This document shows, one piece after another, positions 35,082-43,739 of a stretch of 64,000 nt of DNA. Origin of the DNA: CALODL01 sp942492115 (GTDB taxonomy: Bacteria; Planctomycetota; Phycisphaerae; UBA1845; CAIVHJ01); the NCBI GenBank assembly GCA_942492115.1, contig CALODL010000015.1:248001-312000 (forward strand). The letters run 5' to 3'. Position 1 is the first letter of the stretch, and every line of letters begins with the position of its first letter. The translations under genes were made by a program, and so were the position numbers. The notes beneath the pieces are model-generated. The model had not been told where the DNA came from. It did no database searches and saw nothing but the letters and a program-made list of their open reading frames with translations.

Positions 35082-36389
35082 TTCCAGCGGATAGGACGTA
35101 GCCAGGTGACCGTCAGACGAGCGCTGCTGCAGGTAGTCGCTGGCCCGCTGACAGGGCAATGCGTATGTCCCACCCGTCGCATCAAACGCCTTGCGCTCCC
35201 AGCTCTCGAGCATGCTCAACCCGGCCATGGGATCATGACCGAATTCCTGCGGATGCATCGTGACGACCAGGCCGCTATTGGCAAAGGGACCGCCGCGTGC
35301 CGCGCGAGAAGCCCCGTTGGTTGATATCAATCCGGCCGACTCGTTGGTCGGCAGGATTTCACCTCCCGGGCACATGCAGAAACTGAACACGTCTTCATTG
35401 GGGCCGGCAGCGCCCTTGGCCACGAGCTGATAATCCGCAGGAGGGAGACGTGGATCTTCAGCGTCGGCGCGATACTGCCAGCGATCGACCTGGGCCTGCG
35501 AATGTTCGATGCGCACGCCGAACTGAAACGGCTTGCATTCCATGCGAACGCCGCGCTCAGAGAGCATCCGCAATGTATCTCGTGCCGAATGGCCAACGGC
35601 CAGCAGCACGCGCGTCGTCGCCAGCGTCTGCCCATCGACCATGACGCCGCGGACTGCCCCGTCGTCATCCAACAGCAGGTCGTCGACCCGGCTCTCAAAT
35701 CGAATCTCGCCTCCAAGGGCTTCGATGCGCTGCCGGATGCGCATACAGATATTCGGCAACCGGTCGCTGCCAATGTGTGGATGCGCGTCGATGAGGATGT
35801 CGGGCGTGGCGCCGTGTTCGTAGAATATTTCAAGAATGTCACGAACCTGAGGGCGGTGCAACCTCGAATACAGCTTTCCATCACTGTAGGTCCCCGCCCC
35901 CCCCTCGCCGTAGAGCAGATTGGACTCGGGATCGAAGTCACCCTCACGATAGAACCGCTGCATGACATCACGATGACGCTCGCGCACCGCTCTGCCACGC
36001 TCCAGTACGATCGGGTGGTAACCGAGATAAGCAAGTCGTAGCGCCGCGAACATGCCCGCCGGTCCGAAGCCAACGATCACGGGCCGTCCCCCCAGGGGTA
36101 TCATGCCCGGCTCCGACCACCGCGCCCGGGCGGGCTCGAGCAGGGCCACGTCACGACGGCCGCAGCGGCGAACAACCTTGATCTCCTCGCTTCGCCCACC
36201 AGCCAGGACCAACTCGATGGCGTAAGTCAATGCCAGACCCATGGACGGCCGCGCGTCCAGCGAGCGTTTGGTCACGGCGAAGGCCTCGATCGCGTCGCGC
36301 GGTATCCGCAGACGCTTCGCCGCACGAAGCGGCAAATCACTCTCCGGAGCGTCGAGCGCCTGTCTCAGCTGATGAACGATAACGGGCAT
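34773..36389 (-). CDS. COG2509-type FAD-dependent dehydrogenase
   Basis: 538 residues from the start at 36389 (MPVIVHQLRQALDAPESDLP). An N-terminal ~85-residue alpha/beta domain typical of this group (LRIPRDAIEAFAVTKRSLDA) precedes the FAD-binding Rossmann motif VIVGFGPAGMFAALRLAYLG and its acidic strand end VLERG. Then come NLLYGEGGAGTYSDGKLYSR, and near the C-terminus GLYPMGEGAGYAGGIISAAL, the second flavin-contact segment. The family is a conserved cytoplasmic flavoprotein of unknown substrate. It is divergent from pdxJ across 92 bases and convergent with (overlapping) the HEAT-repeat gene. The identity as a flavoprotein is certain, the reaction is not. Confidence 0.88.
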   Translation of the reverse strand: MPVIVHQLRQALDAPESDLPLRAAKRLRIPRDAIEAFAVTKRSLDARPSMGLALTYAIELVLAGGRSEEIKVVRRCGRRDVALLEPARARWSEPGMIPLGGRPVIVGFGPAGMFAALRLAYLGYHPIVLERGRAVRERHRDVMQRFYREGDFDPESNLLYGEGGAGTYSDGKLYSRLHRPQVRDILEIFYEHGATPDILIDAHPHIGSDRLPNICMRIRQRIEALGGEIRFESRVDDLLLDDDGAVRGVMVDGQTLATTRVLLAVGHSARDTLRMLSERGVRMECKPFQFGVRIEHSQAQVDRWQYRADAEDPRLPPADYQLVAKGAAGPNEDVFSFCMCPGGEILPTNESAGLISTNGASRAARGGPFANSGLVVTMHPQEFGHDPMAGLSMLESWERKAFDATGGTYALPCQRASDYLQQRSSDGHLATSYPLESKWCPILPLLPDRVGAAIARALAILDQRLPGYAGSEGVVTAPESRASAPVRVVRAPDSRESVSTPGLYPMGEGAGYAGGIISAALDGLLSADVLVRRFARPA

Positions 36390-36417
36390 AACACGATCCT
36401 GGACACGATGATGATGA

Positions 36418-36445
36418 TTGCGGCGTCCTGCACTGCACCTATAAT
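36418..36445 (+). promoter_or_regulatory. Candidate sigma-70 promoter of pdxJ
   Basis: TTGCGG (36418-36423), 16 bases, then a consensus TATAAT (36440-36445) in the 92-base gap between divergent genes. Predicted transcription start near 36452 gives a leader of about 30 bases before the TTG at 36482. Confidence 0.6.
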
Positions 36446-36481
36446 AGCTCATCAATCCAGTTGTGTATTCATGGAGAAGTC

Positions 36482-37213
36482 TTGATCAAACTCGGCGTCA
36501 ACATCGACCATGTGGCCACCGTCCGGCAGGCGCGGCGGACCGACGAGCCCGACCCCGTCTGGGCCGCCGTGGAAGCCGAGCTGGGCGGTGCCGACGGTAT
36601 CACCTTCCACCTGCGTGAAGACCGCCGCCACATCAACGATCGCGATGCCCGACTGCTCAAGGCCACCGTGGCCACCAAACTCAACATGGAAATGTCCATT
36701 GCACCCGCCATCGTCCGCCTGGCCAAGGAGTTGCGTCCCGAGCAATGTACCCTCGTGCCCGAGCGGCGCCAGGAACTGACCACCGAAGGCGGATTGAACG
36801 TTCGAAAGCTGTCCCGGCGGATTGAACGCGTCGTCACTGAGCTGCGGCGCCGCAAGATCAGCGTCAGCGCCTTCATCGAACCCGACCCGCAACAGATCGC
36901 GGCCTCCGCCGACTGTGGCTTCCAGGCTGTCGAGCTGTGGACGGGTGGATTTGCCCACGCCACGAGTGACGCGGCGGTCCGCCGGGAGTTGAAGCGTCTC
37001 CGGACAGGCGTCGAGACTGCAGCTGCAGCAGGATTGGCGGTTCTCGGTGGACACGGACTGACGTATCGCAATGTCAGCCGTGTGGCAGCCATACCCGGTT
37101 TTGAGGAGTTCAACATCGGCCACTCGATCATCTCCCGCGCTGTCCTGGTGGGTATCCGCCGTGCGGTGGAACAGATGAAAGAGTTGCTCGCTCAGGTCCC
37201 GGAGACAGCATGA
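36482..37213 (+). CDS. pdxJ: Pyridoxine 5'-phosphate synthase
   Basis: 243 residues. The TTG at 36482 is taken as start because GGAGAAG precedes it at ideal distance and the protein then begins (M)IKLGVNIDHVATVRQARR, exactly as PdxJ should. Other family landmarks: GADGITFHLREDRRHI, KLNMEMSIAP, CTLVPERRQELTTEGGL, VLGGHGLTYRN, and FNIGHSII. It is an octameric TIM-barrel that condenses 1-deoxyxylulose-5-phosphate with 3-amino-2-oxopropyl phosphate to pyridoxine 5'-phosphate (DXP-dependent vitamin B6 route). It is the first gene of a coupled run; its stop overlaps the next start (ATGA). Confidence 0.96.
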   Translation: MIKLGVNIDHVATVRQARRTDEPDPVWAAVEAELGGADGITFHLREDRRHINDRDARLLKATVATKLNMEMSIAPAIVRLAKELRPEQCTLVPERRQELTTEGGLNVRKLSRRIERVVTELRRRKISVSAFIEPDPQQIAASADCGFQAVELWTGGFAHATSDAAVRRELKRLRTGVETAAAAGLAVLGGHGLTYRNVSRVAAIPGFEEFNIGHSIISRAVLVGIRRAVEQMKELLAQVPETA

Positions 37214-38475
37214 TTCGCGCCTGCCTGACTATCCTGCTGTGTCACACCGCCGTCCACGAGACAGCGTCCGCTGAGTTCAAACTCAAGAGCACGGATCGCG
37301 TGGTCTTCTTCGGTGACACGCTGGTCGAATCGCCAATGTTCTCGTTGAACGTCGAGACCTTTGTGCGGGTCCGCTATCCGCATTTGCGCACGCGGTTCTA
37401 CAACAGCGGGCGCCACAATCAAACCATCGCTGACGGACTACGGCGCCTCGAACGCGAGTTGAATCCATTGCAACCCAACATCGTGGTCCTGTGCTTCGGC
37501 TTGTACGACCCTGATCGTCGGCCGTTCGATCCCCAACGCCTTGAAGACTTCCGCGCCGACTACCTCAAGGTGATCGAGGGCATCAGGCAGCTCAAGGCGG
37601 AGATCGTACTGGTCACTCCGCCCTGCCCACGCGCGGCCGGGTTGGCCGAAATCACCGTGCCGGCCTACGACAAGATTATCGAGCGCTACGCCGTGGCCAT
37701 ACGTGAGATTGCCGCACAGCAGGATCTGCCGCTCTTGGATTGGTTCAGCCGCTCGGTCGCCCTGAACGAACAGCTCAACAGCCGGACGACTTCACGTGGC
37801 GGCGAAATGACTCCCCCACCACTCAGCCATGCCGTCGCGGCTGCTGACCTCCTGCGTATCTGGGGAGCCGAGCCACTCAAGATTCGCATCGACCTTGACT
37901 GGACGACGGGACAAGCCAGCATCTCACACGGCCGAATTGACGTACTCGAGCGAACAGGCAACACACTCGCGGTCGACATCAACGACATGCCCCTGCCATG
38001 GGCCCTCGCCGGCGTCAGAGCCTGGGAACTGCAGACCATGGCTTGGCCTGGCGATGATCTGTGTCGCTTCGAACTGCATATCGATCATATGCCACCCAGC
38101 GGGGTTCATCTCAACTGGCGGTCCAAGAAGTTCCCCATCGCCCCCGAAGCGGCAACCGCCAAAGGCATGGATATCGTCCACTGGCAGCCTATCCAGCTCA
38201 GCCGGGCCTTGCGCGAACTCAAGGTGTACATTCGCGACAAACACCGCTGGCGCTGGAAACTCAGTACCACGCGAGAACCCGAGGAACCTGAGCTGCACCA
38301 GGCGTTTGTGGCTTATCTCGAATCGTTGAAACTGTATGAAGACGGGACGGCGAACATCGTCCTCCGACTCCCGAAGACGTTCAATGTCATGCTGCGATTC
38401 GAAGCGGCCTCCGACGACGAGGATGCGCCAGCCGAAACACAACCGACTACTGAGGTGGAACCCCAGCCCAGGTAA
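37210..38475 (+). CDS. SGNH/GDSL-like exported protein with altered active site
   Basis: 421 residues with a signal peptide (MIRACLTILLCHTAVHETAS). Residues ~28-220 follow the SGNH hydrolase fold: block I VVFFGDTLVES, block II YNSGRHNQTIADG, block III VVLCFGLYDPDRRPF, and block V LSHAVAAADLL with its His. The block I nucleophile, normally Ser in GDS, is Thr here, and the block III Asn is replaced by Tyr-Asp, so ordinary esterase activity is doubtful. The C-terminal ~190 residues form a beta-rich domain of unknown kind. The start overlaps the pdxJ stop by four bases, so the two are translationally coupled. It may be a periplasmic carbohydrate-binding or inactive esterase-like protein. Confidence 0.7.
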   Translation: MIRACLTILLCHTAVHETASAEFKLKSTDRVVFFGDTLVESPMFSLNVETFVRVRYPHLRTRFYNSGRHNQTIADGLRRLERELNPLQPNIVVLCFGLYDPDRRPFDPQRLEDFRADYLKVIEGIRQLKAEIVLVTPPCPRAAGLAEITVPAYDKIIERYAVAIREIAAQQDLPLLDWFSRSVALNEQLNSRTTSRGGEMTPPPLSHAVAAADLLRIWGAEPLKIRIDLDWTTGQASISHGRIDVLERTGNTLAVDINDMPLPWALAGVRAWELQTMAWPGDDLCRFELHIDHMPPSGVHLNWRSKKFPIAPEAATAKGMDIVHWQPIQLSRALRELKVYIRDKHRWRWKLSTTREPEEPELHQAFVAYLESLKLYEDGTANIVLRLPKTFNVMLRFEAASDDEDAPAETQPTTEVEPQPR

Positions 38476-38488
38476 TGGAGTACGAGAG

Positions 38489-39430
38489 ATGCCCGAATCC
38501 ACGACAACCCAACTGCGCGGCAGCATGGTCGCCCTGATTACGCCCTTTCGTGATGGCCGGGTCGATTTTGCGGCCCTCGAGCGCCTGATCGCGTTCCAGC
38601 TCTCGGAAGGGACCGATGGCCTCGTATTGTGCGGCACAACGGCGGAGTCACCGACACTGACCGAGGACGAACAGGCAGCCATCGTCCGGCATACCGTCGA
38701 GCAGGTCAAAGGGCGGTGCCCAATCATCGTCGGCTCGGGCCTGAACTGCACATTCAAGACCTTGAAACTCTCCGAACAGGCCTGCACCCTGGGCGCGGAC
38801 GCACTCATGCTGGTGGCGCCGTACTACAACAAGCCGACACAGCATGGACTCCACGCACATTTCTCGGCGATCGCCGAGCGGGTTGAGTTGCCGATCATTC
38901 TCTACAACATCCCGGGGCGTTGCGGTGTGGAAATCGCTGAGCAGACCATTGTCGATCTCTACCGCGACCATGACAACATCGTGGCCGTCAAACACGCAAC
39001 GGGTTCGGTAGAGGGCGCCAAGTCGCTGCACCAGGCTTGTGATATTGTCATCCTGTCGGGTGACGATCCACTGACCTGCGATCTGATGGATGTGGGTGCG
39101 GCGGGTGTCATCAGTGTGATGGCCAACCTCGCCCCGGCCGCAATCAAGCAGATCACATCGGCCATGCTCGCCGGCGACAGCGCCACGGCACGCCGGATTC
39201 ACGAGCATTGGCTGCCGTTGGCCAAGGTGCTGCTGGAGTTGGAGAGTAATCCGATGCCCATCAAGACGGCCCTGGCTCTTCGTGGCTTCGTGGCTGAGGA
39301 ATTCCGACTGCCGATGTGCAAGATGACCGCCGAGCACCGCAACGTATTGAGCGACGCTCTCGAGCCTTACGAATTCGCGAGTATCCCGGGCGGCCCCGGC
39401 CTACCGTCGGAGGTCGTGGCATCCAGATGA
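38489..39430 (+). CDS. dapA: 4-hydroxy-tetrahydrodipicolinate synthase
   Basis: 313 residues. The ATG at 38489 has GGAG 8 bases upstream and gives the usual short N-terminus before GSMVALITPFRDGRVD. TIM-barrel landmarks are complete: GLVLCGTTAESPTLTEDE, ADALMLVAPYYNKPTQHGL, ILYNIPGRCGVEI with the proton-relay Tyr, and NIVAVKHATG with the Schiff-base Lys. It condenses pyruvate with aspartate-semialdehyde to start the diaminopimelate/lysine route, feeding peptidoglycan. It lies 13 bases after the SGNH-like gene and overlaps the next start by four bases, so it belongs to one operon with pdxJ. A tail of ~20 residues after SDALEPYEF is slightly longer than usual. Confidence 0.95.
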   Translation: MPESTTTQLRGSMVALITPFRDGRVDFAALERLIAFQLSEGTDGLVLCGTTAESPTLTEDEQAAIVRHTVEQVKGRCPIIVGSGLNCTFKTLKLSEQACTLGADALMLVAPYYNKPTQHGLHAHFSAIAERVELPIILYNIPGRCGVEIAEQTIVDLYRDHDNIVAVKHATGSVEGAKSLHQACDIVILSGDDPLTCDLMDVGAAGVISVMANLAPAAIKQITSAMLAGDSATARRIHEHWLPLAKVLLELESNPMPIKTALALRGFVAEEFRLPMCKMTAEHRNVLSDALEPYEFASIPGGPGLPSEVVASR

Positions 39431-40374
39431 GTCACTCCGTACATACGCTCTACCCGACGCTGTCGCCAGTCGATCGCTTTCGAGCGATGCTCGCGACCGT
39501 CGCCTGTGGCGCCGTGCTGTTGGTCTTCGCCCCACAGTTCATCCTGACGCCCGCTGATCCAGATGGCAGTGTCAGCGCCCTCGTCGGCCGCCACGGCTGG
39601 CTGATGATCCCAACGTGTGCCGCAGCAGCGTTCATCCTCGGAGCCTGCGTCTGTGCGATCGCGCGGGCCAAGCTCGAGGAACTCGGGACCTTCGCGGTCT
39701 GTGTCGGCCTCGCCCTGGGGACGCTGTACTACCACAATGCCGAGTACCTGTGGCTGGCACTGGGACGTGGAGATGATGCCTTGCGGGCTGCACTCGGTTG
39801 GAACATGGCCATCGAGGCCGTGGCGTGGATGAGCGTTCCACTGGCCGCCGCCGCAGGGAATGACATGGCCATCCGAATCTTCGGCCTGCGTCCCACGGAC
39901 TGGGTCCCGATGAAATCGGAGTGGCAGCGCGGCCTGTTGACCATCGTGGCGACCAGCACAGTCGCCATCATCCTCATGCCGCTCCTGCAGCACGGCTCTC
40001 AACTCGCAACGATTCAAACCGGCCAGGTCTGTTTTGCCGTGGCCTTCTCGTTCTACCTGGCTGCCATGGCGGGCTACCAGCTGACTGGCGCACGATCGCC
40101 ACTATGGTTGTATGCAGCCGTCGCTCTGACCGCGGTCATCGGCTACGGCTGGACGGCGACACATCCGACCCCGACCTATGGGGGACGCGACATCAGCCAC
40201 CTGGCCTTGATGGCACCCACCGCCTTTGGCCGTGCCTTGCCGCTTCAAATGATCGCGATCGGTACGGCCGGGGCTATTTTCGGCAACTGGCACCAGCGAC
40301 AAATCACACGCTTTGCGATGATCGAAGAAGCCCGGCTCAAGAAACAGAAGAAGCCCGCCCCGCAACAGGCCTGA
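39427..40374 (+). CDS. Polytopic membrane protein of unknown function
   Basis: 315 residues whose ATG overlaps the dapA stop (ATGA). About seven to eight membrane helices are visible (for example FRAMLATVACGAVLLVFAPQ, GWLMIPTCAAAAFILGACVC, LGWNMAIEAVAWMSVPLAAA, GLLTIVATSTVAIILMPLLQ, SPLWLYAAVALTAVIGYGW). The protein ends in a basic cytoplasmic tail (RLKKQKKPAPQQA). Hydrophobic helices alternate with short polar loops; no transporter or enzyme motif was recognised. Translational coupling to dapA suggests shared regulation rather than proving a pathway role. Confidence 0.75.
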   Translation: MSHSVHTLYPTLSPVDRFRAMLATVACGAVLLVFAPQFILTPADPDGSVSALVGRHGWLMIPTCAAAAFILGACVCAIARAKLEELGTFAVCVGLALGTLYYHNAEYLWLALGRGDDALRAALGWNMAIEAVAWMSVPLAAAAGNDMAIRIFGLRPTDWVPMKSEWQRGLLTIVATSTVAIILMPLLQHGSQLATIQTGQVCFAVAFSFYLAAMAGYQLTGARSPLWLYAAVALTAVIGYGWTATHPTPTYGGRDISHLALMAPTAFGRALPLQMIAIGTAGAIFGNWHQRQITRFAMIEEARLKKQKKPAPQQA

Positions 40375-40400
40375 ACTCTCGAGAAACATCGTTCGATTTA

Positions 40401-40435
40401 GCAAGGCCGAGGTAGTTGGACCACCCCGGCCTTGC
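40401..40435. terminator. Hairpin between convergent genes
   Basis: GCAAGGCCG pairs perfectly with CGGCCTTGC and the stem continues after one mismatch. It lies 26 bases after the membrane-protein stop and 24 bases after the dikinase stop. No long T-run on either side; probably a shared mRNA-end structure. Confidence 0.5.
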
Positions 40436-40459
40436 CTGGTTTGCTGGACATGGCAGATT

Positions 40460-43400
40460 CTATCTGCGGCGGCCGGACTTCTTCGCCTTGCGCTTCGGAG
40501 TCTTCCGGGCGGTCTTCCTGGTCGACTTCTTGCTCTTCTTCTTGGCGGCTTTGCCCGCCTTGGCCTTGGCGGCAACCTTCTTGCGGATGGTTTTCTTGGG
40601 CGCAGTCTTGCGGGCCACTTTGCGTGTGGGCTTTTTGGTAACCTTCTTGCTGGCCGTCCTGGTTGGTTTTGCCGGCGCCGAGGCCTTGCGTGCTTTCGGC
40701 ATCTTCAGGACACGATCCCGTCCCCCCAGTATGGCCGCCTGCGCAGCTGCCAGACGCGCGACCGGAACCCGGAACGGACTGCACGACACATAGTCCATAC
40801 CGACCTGGTGGCAAAACAGGATTGAGCTCCGATCACCACCGTGCTCTCCGCAAATCCCGATCTTCATCCCCGGCCGCGCCGCACGCCCTTTTTCGATGCC
40901 TATCTGGACCAGCATACCGACACCATCGGTATCCAGGCACTGGAACGGATCAGCAGGGAGAATGCCCTGCTCGACGTACTCTGGAAGAAACCGGCCGGCA
41001 TCGTCGCGCGACAAAGCCATGGTCGTCTGGGTCAGATCATTGGTGCCGAAACTGAAGAACTCGGCACTCTCCGCGATACGGTCACCCAGCAGCGCCGCCC
41101 GCGGGGTTTCGATCATGGTGCCAACCATGTAGCCAACTTTCTCACCGGCCTCCTTGAGGATACTCTTGGCAACCTCATGAACTCGGGCGGACAACCGCTT
41201 CATCTCCTCACCATCGATGGTCAGGGGAATCATGATCTCGGGCAGGACCTTGATACCGCGACGGCGACAGATCACGGCCGCTTCGATGATGGCCGTGACC
41301 TGCATGTCCAACACCTCAGGGTAGGTCACGCACAAGCGACAGCCACGATGCCCGAGCATTGGGTTGGCTTCGGACAGCTGTTCGCGACGAATCGCGATAT
41401 CATCCGCATCGAGACCCAACTCACGGGCCAGCTTGTTGCAGTCCTCCCGCGAGTGGGGCAGGAACTCGTGCAATGGCGGATCCAGCAAACGAATGGTCAC
41501 CGGCTTGGTGTCCATGGCCTCGAACAATCCGACGAAGTCATCACGCTGGAACGGCAGCAGGCGATCCAGCGCATTGGTCCGCTGATCGACCGTGCTGGCG
41601 AGAATCATGGCCTGCATCGCCAAGCGCCGCTTCTCGGTCTCGAAGAACATGTGCTCTGTGCGGCACAGACCAATCCCCTCGGCGCCGAGCTCGATGGCCT
41701 TGCGTGCGTCCGCCGGCGTATCGGCATTGGTCCTGATCCCAAGGGTGCGGGCGCGATCACACCATTCCATAATCGTGCCGAACTCGTTGGATGCTTCGGG
41801 CATGACCAATGGCAGCTGACCGCGGAACACATCACCTGTCGAACCATTGAGCGTGATGTACTCTCCTTCGTTGATCGTCGCTGAACCCACGGTCAGACGC
41901 CCGGAGGCGTAGTCGATGTTGAGTTCTTCACAACCGACGATACAGCACTTGCCCCAGCCACGGGCAACCACCGCCGCATGCGAGGTCTTGCCCCCAGTCG
42001 CAGTGAGAATTCCTTGCGCTGCGTGCATACCGCCGACATCTTCTGGAGAGGTCTCCTTGCGCACGAGGATGACGCTCTCGCCTTCGGCAGCGAGCGCCTC
42101 GGAGCGGGCCGAATTGAACACGACCTTACCCGAGGCCGCGCCGGGCACCGCGTCGATGCCAGCGGCAATGCGATTGGAAGCAAGTTCTGATTGTGTCACC
42201 GCCGGGTCAATGACTGGATAGAACAAGCGTTCGATATCCTCGGGCATGATCCGCTCGATAGCCTCTTCGCGCGTGATGACCGGCCGCGATGCGATACTTG
42301 CATACGCTTTGGGCAAGTAACCCTTCTTGACCAGGCGACTGACCTCGGGTTTGGACATCAAGGGCTTCGTGGCCTGGTCGACGGCGATTTTGAACGCCGC
42401 CTGCGGAGAACGCTTACCCGTGCGGCATTGCAGCATGTACAGGGTGCTGCGCTCAATAGTGAACTCCAGGTCCTGCATATCCTTATAATGGGATTCAAGG
42501 ATCGCCCGGACGGACTCGAGCTGATCGTAGGCCTCAGGCAGCATTGATTCGAGTTCCGCCAACTTCAACGGAGTCCGTACACCGGCGACGACATCCTCGC
42601 CCTGAGCATTGATCAACCAGTCGCCATACAGCACGTTTTCGCCGGTACTCGGGTCACGCGTGAAACACACGCCCGTACCCGAATCCTCACCCAGATTGCC
42701 AAAGACCATCTGCTGAACATTCACAGCCGTGCCGGCCAGGCCGAGGATGTTCTCGACGCGACGGTAGGTCACTGCTTTGTCGTGCATCCAGCTGTCGAAG
42801 ACCGCTGTGATCGCCCCGATGAGCTGATCATGCGGCTGCTGTGGAAAATCCTCGGAGGTCTTGGCCTTGTAGATCTCTTTGTAGTCGTTGATCAGAGCTT
42901 GCAGCTCTTCCTCGTTGACCTCGGTGTCCTGAACCTTCTTGTCCTCATCGCGACCGAGCCGCGGGCGGGCGTACTTGTCCTTAATCTCATCGAACGCCAC
43001 ATCGAACAGTTCACGGTCAATGCCCCTGGCCGTCGTCCCGTACATCATGATGAATCGTCGATAGGCATCGAGAGCAAAGCGTCGGCTGCCCGACACGTCC
43101 GCCAGACCATCGACGGCACGGTCGTTGAGCCCGAGATTGAGAATGGTCTCCATCATTCCCGGCATCGACTTGGCGGCACCGGACCGCACGGACACGAGCA
43201 GCGGGTCCTTGCGGTCGCCCAGCTTCTTACCGCAGGTCTTCTCGAGACGTTTAAGCGACTCGCGAACCTGTTTGTCCAGCCCCGATGGCCATTTGCGCCC
43301 TGCTTTATAGAACAGCTCGCAGCTGTCGGTGGTAATCGTGAAACCGGCTGGAACCGGCAGGCCGATGCGTGTCATCTCGGCGAGCCCGGCACCCTTGCCT

Positions 43401-43480
43401 CCCAGTAGCTCGCGCTGCGTGGACTTTCCTTCAGCTTTGCCCTTGCCAAATGAATAGACGTACTTGGGCGCTTTGGCCAT
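40460..43480 (-). CDS. ppdK: Pyruvate, phosphate dikinase with basic histone-H1-like tail
   Basis: 1006 residues. The start at 43480 (MAKAPKYVYSFGKGKAEGKS) follows AGGAGA. The ATP-grasp domain (LLGGKGAGLAEMTRIGLPVP, TSVRSGAAKSMPGMM-like) leads to the phospho-His swivel domain (GGKTSHAAVVARGWGKCC) and the PEP/pyruvate TIM-barrel (FFSFGTNDLTQTTMALSRDD; GICGEHGGD). The normal enzyme end is reached at SCSPFRVPVARLAAAQAA. After VLKM a 79-residue tail follows (40460-40699) with 27 Lys, 11 Arg and no Asp or Glu, built from KKxTRK/KTARK-like units rich in Ala, Thr and Pro. The enzyme interconverts pyruvate + ATP + Pi and PEP + AMP + PPi. The tail resembles bacterial histone-H1-like domains and may bind nucleic acid or polyphosphate. 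Confidence 0.95.
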   Translation of the reverse strand: MAKAPKYVYSFGKGKAEGKSTQRELLGGKGAGLAEMTRIGLPVPAGFTITTDSCELFYKAGRKWPSGLDKQVRESLKRLEKTCGKKLGDRKDPLLVSVRSGAAKSMPGMMETILNLGLNDRAVDGLADVSGSRRFALDAYRRFIMMYGTTARGIDRELFDVAFDEIKDKYARPRLGRDEDKKVQDTEVNEEELQALINDYKEIYKAKTSEDFPQQPHDQLIGAITAVFDSWMHDKAVTYRRVENILGLAGTAVNVQQMVFGNLGEDSGTGVCFTRDPSTGENVLYGDWLINAQGEDVVAGVRTPLKLAELESMLPEAYDQLESVRAILESHYKDMQDLEFTIERSTLYMLQCRTGKRSPQAAFKIAVDQATKPLMSKPEVSRLVKKGYLPKAYASIASRPVITREEAIERIMPEDIERLFYPVIDPAVTQSELASNRIAAGIDAVPGAASGKVVFNSARSEALAAEGESVILVRKETSPEDVGGMHAAQGILTATGGKTSHAAVVARGWGKCCIVGCEELNIDYASGRLTVGSATINEGEYITLNGSTGDVFRGQLPLVMPEASNEFGTIMEWCDRARTLGIRTNADTPADARKAIELGAEGIGLCRTEHMFFETEKRRLAMQAMILASTVDQRTNALDRLLPFQRDDFVGLFEAMDTKPVTIRLLDPPLHEFLPHSREDCNKLARELGLDADDIAIRREQLSEANPMLGHRGCRLCVTYPEVLDMQVTAIIEAAVICRRRGIKVLPEIMIPLTIDGEEMKRLSARVHEVAKSILKEAGEKVGYMVGTMIETPRAALLGDRIAESAEFFSFGTNDLTQTTMALSRDDAGRFLPEYVEQGILPADPFQCLDTDGVGMLVQIGIEKGRAARPGMKIGICGEHGGDRSSILFCHQVGMDYVSCSPFRVPVARLAAAQAAILGGRDRVLKMPKARKASAPAKPTRTASKKVTKKPTRKVARKTAPKKTIRKKVAAKAKAGKAAKKKSKKSTRKTARKTPKRKAKKSGRRR

Positions 43481-43739
43481 CGATCTGATCTCCTGTGAGG
43501 TATAACCCAATGTGTGTGGAAGCACCGCTGTAGGAGGTGAACTATACCGCCCAGGCCGATAACGTGTCAATGTAAGCCGCCTGTTTACAACATGTTTCGT
43601 GCGGTCAAAGGGTTACCGGAACGCAGGCATTTGGCAGCGGGCACGAGTCGATCGTATTGTTGCAGCGGCCGGTTGTACGCGCACCCGCCATCATGTCTCG
43701 AAACGGGACAGTCACCTTCCTGCTTGTGGAGAATGACGC

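Noticed and set aside
40841..41884. 347-codon plus-strand ORF inside the dikinase gene
   Set aside because: Antisense shadow of a clearly identified enzyme.
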